From the NCBI GenBank assembly GCA_030549495.1, contig JAUIRK010000903.1, positions 1,798,001 through 1,862,000 on the forward strand: a stretch of DNA of 64,000 nt. The letters are read 5' to 3'. Source of the DNA: Nectonema munidae (lineage: Eukaryota; Nematomorpha; Nectonematoida; Nectonematidae). The translations under genes and the position numbers were made by a program. Every line of letters starts with the position of its first letter. Position 1 is the stretch's first letter. A model generated the notes under the pieces. The model was not told where the DNA came from. It was given only the letters and a program-made list of their open reading frames with translations, and ran no database searches. Positions 27,001 through 39,000 of this stretch are shown here, one piece after another.

Positions 27001-30000
27001 TCCAAAAATCATCACACGCAAATATATGTAATAAATAATCATACAAGTCGAAAATGTAAGCATAATATTAACAAAAATTCATAACAGGCAAAGATTATAA
27101 GAAAGAATAATATAAGGATTTTTCAGAAAAAGTCTTACTTGGTAATTGAAAGTTTGAGAAATTTCACCAGCTTTCACCAGCAGGACAAGAGAGTAATCTA
27201 AATTGAAGTCAAAAATCAAATTTTTACTTTATTAAATTCTACTTTATCCATACTCGTATTCACACGAAAAAACGACAGACAAAATGTCGGCAGAAAAAAA
27301 TGTCGATTTATCTCTTTTCAACTTTGTTATTTTGTCGGATGTTAAATCGTTCGTTATTTTAACCCTTTGAGGACCGGGGTGATACCGGCCTACTGTGACA
27401 TGAAAATCGTTTGCTTTAAGTAAATGAAATTTCATTGAAAAAAAGCAAACAATTAGTCTTAAATATCCTGTTTTTCAAAGGGTTAATATTTTGTAATTAA
27501 ACGTTTAGGATTTTCCTCTTTGATAAGATAAAAGTATAGGGTTTAGTTTCTTAGATAGATATAGAGTTTTGAGTTCGGGCCTATTGAACTTGTGACATTT
27601 TTATACTTCAGGGAAATAAAAACAAATTTTGAAGCAAACTTTCTCTATTCTAAGGTGAAAGTGGTGTAAATATAAAATGTTGTGTTTAAGATAAATGTAG
27701 CACGCGCTATTTTCATTAACAAGGCATATTTTAGTCACTTGTGTCCAACTAGGCGCAAGGAAAGTTATTCGAACCCAAGACCAGGGATGGAGCCAGAGTA
27801 GGATTGGGGGATGCATCCAATCGCACCAGTCAAAGAAAAAAGATTGGAATAATAAAATAGATTTGATAAAAATAAAAATAAAAATAGATTGAATAGATAA
27901 AAATTGATTGCAAAAATAAAAAAAAGATAAAATCTAGCTTATTTATAAAACATCAGTTCTTTTCTATGTTTACGTTTTTTTTTAATTTTTTTAGAGTCCA
28001 AATGTTTTAGGTACTGTAAATCATGGAATTTTTGCGGAAGTTAAATTTTCTCGATTAGCGAGGAAAAAAAGTTAGTGTATGGTGTTATTTTGGCAAAAAA
28101 ATTATTTTCAAAATTATTTCCATATGTTATACTTATTTTTCTCTTCAAGAGTTTCAGATAAAGAATATATTCGGGAGTTATGAAAATTAGTTTTAATATT
28201 AAGTCACTTTTTGGTAAGGTAATTTTTAAATTAAGTTATTTTTATTAGCTTTTGTAATATATAATATAAAGAGTGAACCAGATAACTTTTTAAAAATTAT
28301 TGACACTCAAATTAGAATTGGCATAATTTTTTGGATTGATAAATCAATGATTTGTTTATATGTCGCAAAATATGTTAAATGTCAGAAAACCTCACTTTAC
28401 TCTCATCCTTATAAGTTCCCATTTATTTTAATGTGATTTTAACTTTTAATCATTGAATTTTCATTTTTTTAAGAAAATTGCAACAACAAAAAAATGTTAT
28501 AAAGTAGTGAAGAGTCATTGTTTGAACCAAGTTAGAGCAAAACAAAAATAAGAAATGCTTGAAGCAAGTTTAGTTTTAAACGCTTCAAAAATCAAAGTAA
28601 CTTGTTTACATCAAGTCTTTGACAAAGACTCTCTCTTGCACTCGAATTGTTATCATTCTTTTAAATAAAATGGTTTCGAACCTTTACTCCTTCTTGTCTT
28701 AAATAAACATATTATTGTGGTAGGCAATGAATGTAAGTTTAACTTTTATTTATAAATTCGTTTAAATACTGTAACGAAAGCAAGTAAAACTGATTTAGTA
28801 CCAATGTTCGCAAAGGGAACGCACATGACTTCAGTAATCTCTATTTATTTCTATAAAAAACAAGAGTTCGTGTGCGTTTCCTTTGGCAACATTGGTACTA
28901 AATAGGTTTTAAGTTATCAGTATATATTTTATAATTTCATAATATCATGAATAAAGATTGACATTTCTATATGCACAGCTATCCAATGCCTTGCAGTATC
29001 ACAACTAAACATGTTTAAAGTAAAAAAAACTTATTCAAGCACACCCCACTCCTGCTCGAAGCGTAGGGCCTTGATGAGGTTGTCTCAAGTTCTACTATTA
29101 TCTATCGAGTTGTGGCAGAGTTTTTCACTCTAAGTTCGTCTTTATTTACTGACAAGTTCGTTTTTAAAAAGACCGAGCTTAAAGCGAAATACAACGAACA
29201 GAAAAAGAGTGAGTTCAAGTGAGAAAAGCTAATTTAAAGTAAAAATGGTACATACTTAAAGCGTTCAAATAAAATTAATTAAGAAGAATAAAAAATGTGA
29301 AATCAATCTTCATTGCGATTCACTGCTTTTCTCTCCGTTAAGTTCAGTTATGAAAAAGGATCTATTCCCCATTTTGTAATCAATTTTACTAAAGTCGCTA
29401 CTGCACTATAAGGAGGCTTAAAGGAAATTATAATCATAATTAATGAAGGAGAAAAAAATATAAGCTAGGAAAATCAAGCAAAATATTTTCTTGCAAATAA
29501 GCATTTAAATACGATTGGCTTCTTGCCGAATTAACTTCCTTGCTTTGGTGCAACAAAACTACAGTTCCTTACCTTTTTGTGACCAGTGTATCATATATGA
29601 TACATTGATACACAAACAAATTTACCTTGGTCTGCTTTTTCAAATAGTTTTGCATACGAATCTTCTGCCTTTTAATAAATATCGTCTGATTTTTCTGGTC
29701 ACGAAGGGGTTAATTCGAACAGATGATGAAGTTACCCCAATTGAGAAAAAGTAGTCATTTTGTGGTAAAATTTTAAACAGTATATATATTACCATAATAT
29801 TACAAAGATAAAGGCAACGTGGGGTGCTTTCATCGAGAAGGCACAATTGCACAGCTTGTATCAAACTAAGAAGAAATGAGGCTTGATGCGGGATTGAACC
29901 CAAGGCCGTGAGTTATCGCTGCAAAGCATCTATAAACAACCTTACTCACGCCCACATATTTTTTATCAACATAACTTCCAAAAACGTTAAATGCTTGTTA

Positions 30001-33000
30001 AATTTTCATTTAGAAAAAGTTCATCCTTTTATCCTTCCAGCGTTCAAAGGTGAAAAGGAAAGAAAACTTTTTGAGATAAAAAAAAATCATTTTTATAGGG
30101 ATATTGAAGGATCTGGATTAATGAAGTCCGGATTGGTCACGGTTGATTGTATTTAAAAAATGTTTTATTACATTAATTATAATCATTTCTAGTTGACCAA
30201 AGAGAAAAATGAAAAAAGATGCTTTAAATTTGGTTGAAGGAGGAAAGAGGGGGCATGACTTGGATAGAAAATCTTTGAAGTGACAGGGGGTGAGTAAGGG
30301 CGGAAAAATACTTGGCTCCGATACCAGAAGGTCTAGGGTTGGGTCCAGCATCAAGCCTTCTTTACTCATAGTTCGACACAATCGATGCAAATAAGCGTTG
30401 TCGATGAAAACACTTCCAATGTAGCCTACCTTTTTGAAGTCACACAAAAAAAAAGAATTTTTGAAGCTCCATCGCGCTGCGATTAAAAACAACCTATAAT
30501 GTGAGATGTTGATCACACTAACCCATCGAATTTACTGATAAATATCATTAGCATATTTACAATGGAAAGCAAAAACATTTTTGTGACGGTGATTCTAGTG
30601 AATTTCATTACAATTCCCACAGACAAGATATTCATGAATGATAAACAAGTTTGCTACTTTTATTTTTTGCTTTTTCAAACTCACGACTCTCATATTTTTA
30701 CACATTTTCGAAAGACTGCCATTATCTTCATCTCGTCAAATGATTGTGATTTGATGGATGCCAAAAAGTCTCTTTATTTGCTTTTTATTTTTAAAAATAT
30801 TGGTCTGGCAAACCCTCTAAGGGATTATGTGAATATTTAGCTACTGTTGTCAATAATAATAATAATTATTGTTTAGCGTGACAACTTTTATTTTGATTTA
30901 ATTACTCGTGAAGTGAAGATGCTGCAAAAAGTATTTTCTAATCTCAAATACTACTAATACAGGAGTAGTTACAAATAAAAAGAAAGGAAACTGCATAGAT
31001 GGATGAAAGAAAGAGAAGAAAGTATACTTCAAGTTTTGTCTGTAGACAAAGCTCATATGTTGTTGATGGCATCATTATAAAGTAGAAAAGACGACCTAAT
31101 TAGGGTTACGGTTGAATAGAGAGGTTAGAAAAAATATAGATGTAAATATGATTAATTTTATTATATCTCTATCTTTGGTATAAAAATCCTTTCTTTACCA
31201 TTATAAATTTTTCATATTAATTGGCAGTATAACAATAAAAATTGCTATGACTTTTTTAGACTTATTTTGTTGAATGAATTTAAAAATGGCTTTAAATTAT
31301 TTAATCAAATATGGGTTTGTTGCAAAATGGTATGTCATATTGTTATAATTTTTAAATATAAACAATTTTCACGTATATTATATTCAAAAAATATTTTTTT
31401 TCAGAAAAAAATAAAAAAAATTTTTATCGTTAAGAAGTTGTGATGAAAAAGATCAACGCAAACTTACTAGTCATGTCAAATAACTATATTAAATGTAAAG
31501 TTAGTGATCTCGACCAAAGTTGGGCACCTCAAATATGCTGTAAAAATCGTTCAAGTTCACCGTCAAGATGGTTTAATAAAACTCAAAAACAATTACCATT
31601 TGATATTCCAATGATTTGGAGAGAACCTCAAAATGATACAACAGACTGCTACTTTTGCTTGGCTGAAATTAAAGGTATATAAAAATTTACTTTAATAAAA
31701 AAGTAAACCTGAAAGTTTTTTTAAAATCTTAAAAAAAAAGTTTTTTGTAAAAGATCTATCGATTATCCAAACCTCAGATCTGCTATGCGACTAATTTCCC
31801 ATTCATTAGACATCCCCCTTCTTGAACCTCCTTCAAAAATACAAGATTTTAAGTTCAGAAAGTTCGAATGAAAATGATGTTGATTCTGATGTTTCATTTG
31901 AGTCCTTTGATGCATTAGAAAAACTTTCAACAACTTGGAGTTAAATGGTTTGGAAAAAGATTTGGTTTTAACAAGGCAACAAAGTGAACTGCTTATTTCA
32001 AGACAGAAAAAAAATGGGAAAAAATTGACGTTAAAATTACAAGTTTGAGAACGCGTTCAAACGGTTTAAAAGAAATTTTGCAATGGAAAAAAGCTTCTGT
32101 TTCTGCAAAAATATTGAAGATCTATTCAAAGATTGGAGATTATTTATTGGTGCATCCAGGTACAGTACAAAAACAGTTCTCCTGTATATTGGGAAGAGTC
32201 TTCCATCAGTACCTATTGCACATTCAGTAAAATTAAAAGAAGCATTCCAAATGCTTTCATTTTTAAAAGAAAATTCATTATAATAAACACAAATAGATTG
32301 TTTGTGCTGGCTTTAAAGTGATTTCAATATTAAATGGACTGAAAACTGGTTATACAAAGTATATTCCTCTGTAAATGGGATAGCAGAGCAAAAGGAGAGA
32401 ATTACCTTCGTTCAACATGGCCCCTGCGTGAGGTATTGATACATGGAATGAACAATGTTATTCAACAACCTCTCGTTAAAAAAGAAAAATGTCATTGCAA
32501 ATTAAGTCAGGATTGATGAAGCAATTCGTAAAGTATCTCAGTATCAAGAAACTGCCTCAAATATGCAAGCTTTTTATTGATGGGGATTTTGAATCACTAA
32601 TCAATGAATTAGAATCAAAAGCTTAGCAAAGTTTTGAATTTGTTTGTAAAGAAATACTAGGTAAGGAGAAGGATAAAAATTGTTAAACTTTTATAAATGA
32701 TTTAATTAAATCCGATCATATGCTTGGATGCAATATGTCACTAAAAGTTGATTTTTTGCATTCCCATCTTGATATTTTTGCATTAAATGCTTCAGATGTT
32801 AGTGACCAGCATGGAGAAAGATTTCATCAAGATATAAGCAAAATGGAAGACAGATACAAAGGAAAATGGAGTTCTGAAATATTAGCAGAATACTGTTGGA
32901 ATTTAAGGCGAGATGAATCCAATGGCCAACAAAAAAGGAAAAAAAATGTTATCAAATATTTTGCAAGATACATTCATAAATTAATAAATCACTACTTATT

Positions 33001-36000
33001 TATCATCGAATATTACAATAGGCCAACCATCTTTAGTTAATAAATTTATGAAATGAAGATATATATTTTATCCATTCGCAAAAAATAGAGGGTGATATAA
33101 AAATTCGAATAGAAGATTTCAGTTTATTATAATTTATTTTCTAAGTTTAGCCAATAATTTTTCTTGCGTAATAAAAAAATGAAATTTTTCTAGTGAATAC
33201 TCAATTTTAGTAAAATCAATAACTCAAATTAATTTCAATTTTACTCTTAATTTTTTGAAAAGGAGAGAATAAATTCATTTGATTTTTCTAGTTTAATCTA
33301 CCACCAGTTATTTATTAAATAAAATCAAGCTAATTAGACTTTCTTTTTTAGAAAGAGCTCACAAGTTATTAAATTTCATCTGTGGTTTTGAGAAAAGGTG
33401 AAAAACACTTCACATCAATACAACACAACGTGTGCTCCACGAATCACTACTGGGGTGCGAATCACTGCCTCTGGAAAGCTTGAAAAATCTGATCGTTCAC
33501 AATTGACGTCAACCTTTTTTTGATCAATTTCAACCCCCCCCCCCCTCCCCCTTCCCCCCTCATGTCAACTATATATCATCACTTAACAAAATCGACTTAT
33601 GTCAACTTTGGATACCCCCCCCCCACCGTTTTAGTTGACGTTATCTCTTTGCATTTGCTTAAAAAATTTTGAAAATATACTATGATTGTAATCAACATTC
33701 ATTGTCTTCAAAAGTAGATGACTTGCTTAAATTCCAGAAAACATTACTTTGCTATTGTGCATATATTTTCCTTATTTTTTTATTTCAACTTCAAATCTGT
33801 GAATTTTCATTTTCATTAAGAAAGTTAATAAAGTGATGAAGGCCTATTCTTTGAAATAAGTTAGTGTGAAAGAACAAGAAGTAAGGCGTGAAACAAGTTT
33901 ATTTAAACACTGATAATATTACGACTCCAAGAATCTTTTAAAGTTTGGCAAAGACTTCTCTTTCTCTTACAGTCAATTTATTTTTTTCTTTTAGATAAAA
34001 TTGTTTAAAACGTCACACCTTTTGTTGATTCAAAAAACATATTATTATTGTAGGTAATGAATTTAATTTTAATATTGCGACAAAAGCAAACTTATATATT
34101 TGATACCTTCATACCATGACAAAAGATTTATCTATTTTTTACTTTAGCAAATCAAATGACTAAAAAACTCAATGTCCAGAAAAATTTTTATATCAAATTT
34201 TAACATTAGAACTATTTAATTTTTTACTGTTTGAAACCTGAAGTTTATGTTGTTCGGCGTTAACGTATTTTTCAGACTTAAAAAAACTTACAAAAAAAGA
34301 GTAATTCAAGATAGCAACATTTCATCACGCTCTGCTGTATATATAGATATACGTATTTTGCACGTTGTACACTCGGAAAAAAAGATCCTTTTGCGGAATT
34401 GTAATGCACAGTAAAAAGTGTGTCAAATGTAGGATTACTATATGTAAAACTCATTCTAAGATATTGGGTTTAAAATATTCTTGAAAGGATTTTTGGATAT
34501 TTTATTCAATAAATTTTAAAACCTTTTAAAAATGTATTTCAAAAAAATTATATTTTGTGATCAGGATAATAATAATATGGCTGCCTATATATGAAGAAGA
34601 GGAAGAAGCAGAAATTTATTTGAAAATAGTAAAAAGTTGGATATCACAAGGGAACAGAGACCGTTGAGTGCTATCCAAGAGATAAACGGCTAAGGAAAAT
34701 CCTTTAAATTTGGGTACTTGTCAAAAATAAGTGTTAAAACAAAATTTTAAGAGCTTAAAATGAGTAAAAGCTTCATTCATTTTGACAACAAAAACCTCTT
34801 GTGATAGAACATACAAATTTGCCGTACTCAGATATCAAAGTTGAAACAAAAACTTTATGAACTTGAAAAAGCTTCGAAGAAAAAGCTATGTTAGCAAAAA
34901 AAATTTGTTCCAGAAGTAACTACATTTGAATGAAACACTTTGTCTTGAAGAATTCAGTCTATAAAATAGCAGAATCAACTCATGACGAAATCTTGTAGAG
35001 TAACGATGAAAAACCGAAATTTTTGAAATTAATGAAACTAAAAACTGCTATATGAGACATTTTTTAGAAAAATAGCTAAATTACAACTCAACGAACGTTT
35101 GCATAGACGTTTTCATAATGCATTTGATAATAACATTTTAGGTAATCTAGTTTTAAAAGTTAGTTGCGTGAAAAAACAGCAAGGGTTGAGGTCTCTCTAA
35201 ATTTTTTTGAAGTTTCCTTCCCTTTGCCAAAATAATTGCTACTGTGAGGGTTTCGTGATGTGATACGAAAAGAGAAGAATAAAAGCACCTGAAATGATTG
35301 CGAAGAAAATGATCAAAATTGTTCCTAAACCATATCCTGAAAAGCGTAAAGCCAGCGGCATTCCTAAAAACAGAGTAAAATAAAATGAGAGTATCCCTGT
35401 AAGCAAAAATATATTGAGTAAGGACAACTACACAAAATACGGCCTAAATATTTCAATTTCTTCCCCACCAAAGTTTTTTTCTATGCACTATTGAATTGCT
35501 TAGCCAACCTGCTACATCTAATACTTCTCAAATTACAAAATTGATTAACTCTCTTCAATTCTACTCCGTATACTGTAACTTTTTCATCTAATTCTGTCTT
35601 ACGATTCGAACAACTACGACAGTTGACATTTTTACTTTGAATAAGCCTAGCTTTAATTTTACAACACCTTGTACAGAGAATGGAATTACTTTTAACTCTA
35701 ATCCCACAGACTCCACAGGGGTCAAAATTTGACATTCTACTTTCAATGTGTCACTTACTTTTATCTTTTTAGATTCACGAGTATATGCTTTTAAACTTTT
35801 TTCTCTAATATATTTTTCAAAGAAATTTTTTTACTCAACTCTTCGGAAAAATCCGCTACTAAACTATGGCGTATTCATGTTTTCTTTAATTAATTATAGC
35901 ATCCATCATGATATTAAAGAGCAAAGGATTTAATGTTGATCACGAATGCAATCCCACCCTTATTTTCCCTTCATCAGAAAGTGCAGCATCTTCACTTTTT

Positions 36001-39000
36001 TGTGCAGGTATATCCTCACTCTCATAAAAAGCCACAACTGCTTTAACTAAATTTCCATGCAAGCCTTTTCTTATTAGTACCCATTTATGTAAAGTTATAA
36101 AAACAGAATCAAAAGACTTTTCCAAATCTTCTAAAAGAAATTATAGGGCATGCCCATTTTTTGCTCGCTTTTCTATCAACTGTCTTTTAACAAAAATAGC
36201 ATCATTTTTATTCAATATACGAATCTCCTTCTTATATCCCCTTTCCTATTCATAATAGATGAATGTTTAAATATAAAACGAATCCATTATGCAAATGGTG
36301 TATTTATAAAAACCCATAATCTAACCAATCATGAGCGTTAGAAGAACGCTTCGTTTATAACGAAGTTGAAGTTTGTTCACACGCCTTTAGCCTAATAAAC
36401 AGGCTCTACACATTATAAGAGTAAGGATGTAAGCGATTTACCGATGATTCCCGAACCGACAATTGAGTTGATGTAGTTGAAGCTTGTAAAGAGGGAGCTA
36501 CTCTTTTCCAGGTTGTGGTTTTTGTTTTCTCGAGAAAATCCTTCATCTTCTTCATCCTCTACCTCCTAAATGGATTTTTAAATTTAGTCGGAAAATACAT
36601 TAAAAATAAACATGTGAAAATATTTGGTTTTTTACACGAATTGCTTCGTTACAATAACTGTCATAATGGAATGTTCGGCTATTACATTTTACTAACTATA
36701 TACCGAAATATTTATCATTGATATTTAAAGAAACAGTCGCTTAAATTTTTGTGATTTTGGGAATAAAGCGATCAAGATCGAGTATCAAAAACTTTTAAAT
36801 ATTTTACATCAAATCAGAGTAGTGTACTTTCCTATTCCTAAATCATATTTTTTTGTCAGTATAAATTAGTAAGTGAGGTATATGATAGCAAAGATTTGAG
36901 ATGCAGTGTGGTTTTATTTTATTATACGTTTTATTTTATTCCAGTGGACAGCGATATTTTTCCAACAAAAAATTCAGACGCTGATCTCATAATTAATGCA
37001 GATGATCTGCATTACCAGATTCGGATGTTAGATACCTGACAAATTCAGATACAGTAAAGTAAGAAATGAATTCCCATTTTGCGTTATTTTTTGTGTAATA
37101 GAGGCAGATAAAGTCGAATTTTCAACCAAATTCAATAGGCATTATTCAAAATCATCTGCTTTGCGTAAACTAAAAAGGATTAATTTCGCTAAATTCGTGA
37201 ACACAAAAATTCCGAGAAATTAAATTCTTTTATGATATTTAAAATCTTTTAAATATACAATTAAAAATCAATCGAAAATAGGTCCTCGAGAAGTAAAAAG
37301 AATGATTTTTATGCTAAATATCTTAAATTTTAGAAGTGTATATTCCTGAATTTGTCTTTGGAACATAATTCGTAAAATTTTGATCGTTTTAAGAAAAAGG
37401 GGAAAATAGAAATATAAAAAACTGCCAAAAAATTTCGAAACCGTCTATATCATGTTTACAAAATAGTAATTTACTTTGCTCATGAATTTAGTCGGTATAA
37501 AAAAAGTTTGCGAACAATATATTGATTTATTAGATAAGGAAATCAAGATAACTGTTCTCATGAGAAAAAGTATAATTTTAAACTTTTTTGCGCTATTCTT
37601 TGCAATACTCCCCAGAGCGTTTTGCAATCGACTAAAGTGTGCGGAAATGAACTCAATATTCACAATTAAGTAACAGTTGACATTTATAACTATTATTTTG
37701 TCTATACTTGTTTTTATATCACTCTTTCAAAGTATTTCACTATTTTTAAGGATGAGTCCCATTAGAAGGATACACAACATGTAGCAGGGTTGTTCAACCG
37801 TTTTGTCTAAATCGCCCAATTGGGTTCTTTAAAATTCAAAAATCGGCCAATATGAGATTAAAAATGCAAAGAATTTTCACCTTTTTTTTTAACTTTTTAT
37901 ATATGTGATTAACCTAAAGTAATCTCTTTACCATCACCACCAATAATCCTTCTCAACACTCAGCAAGCAAGACACTCCACGCTTTCATTTTACGTCATAT
38001 AATATATCTGAAGAAAGTCATAGTGACCAAAATATTATTGCTGGTATTTTGTTTTAAATAAAAGATTTACTCAACGTTTTCAATTTATTTTCAAACTTTA
38101 ATTTGAATTCTTCATTTTCCGTAAGTTCAATAAACTCTTTCTGAAAATTTGCTTTCACAAGATTTCTTAGTGAAAAAAGGGATTTGTCACGCAGCCTTTT
38201 AATTTGAAGTCAAATAAACCATCAATTGTGAGCAATAAAAGGGATCTTTCAGCTGAAATTTATCATTAAAAAATTTAATTTTATTGAAATCGTGAGTTCA
38301 TTAAATTGGAATATTTGATTATTTATATACAATGCCAAAATATTTTCTAAAAAATTGACCGAATGAATTCGATTTTCACCGAAAAGTGGACGCTTCGCCA
38401 ACGGTTGGGAAAATCTGCTGTGTAGAGAATGATTGGCAGATGTTGATACTTATGGGTAATATCTATATTATTATATACAGATTATTCGTCCAAAAATTTT
38501 TAATTTTCAATGTGCAAAATTGTTAGAAATATAATAAAAAATTTAAAGGGGGTTTTTCAAACCTTAATCAAAAGGTTAATAAAATAGAATTCGTTTTCCC
38601 AGTCATCGTTAATCATATTTGAAAAAAAGCGTAGATAGAGAAATTATTTCATTGTGCACGAAAAGAGTTGAGAGATAAGAAAAAAAAATATATATGTTTG
38701 TTCAGAAGATTTTTTTGTTAGGTTTTTTCAAGTAAGGATCGCAATAAATTAAGTTCCTGCTGGACAAACTTGGTCAATCAGAGAGATGTTTGTATTCTAG
38801 TTACCATATGTTTCTTTTCGTTGCCTAGCATATTTTTGCATTAATGTAAGCGACTTGGTACTACGAAATGAATCATTTATACACTTTATTTTGAGCAAAG
38901 ATCAAAAGAACGAGGAAAGAGGCCGAATTCAGTTAGAATCGCAATAATACCTTAAAAATAACTTTCATACTTTTGTAAACTTTGAAAAATTTCTTAATTC

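Noticed and set aside
29804-29954. Possible true tRNA gene
   Set aside because: The cloverleaf is incomplete and the sequence recurs with an unrelated body at two other loci, so it is a SINE head, not a tRNA gene.
30118-30516. 132-codon minus-strand ORF
   Set aside because: No recognisable domain, atypical composition and no splice context; probably open by chance in anonymous intronic sequence.
37445-37673. Two overlapping ORFs on opposite strands
   Set aside because: Mirror-image open frames in AT-rich intron 1 without motifs; treated as chance.
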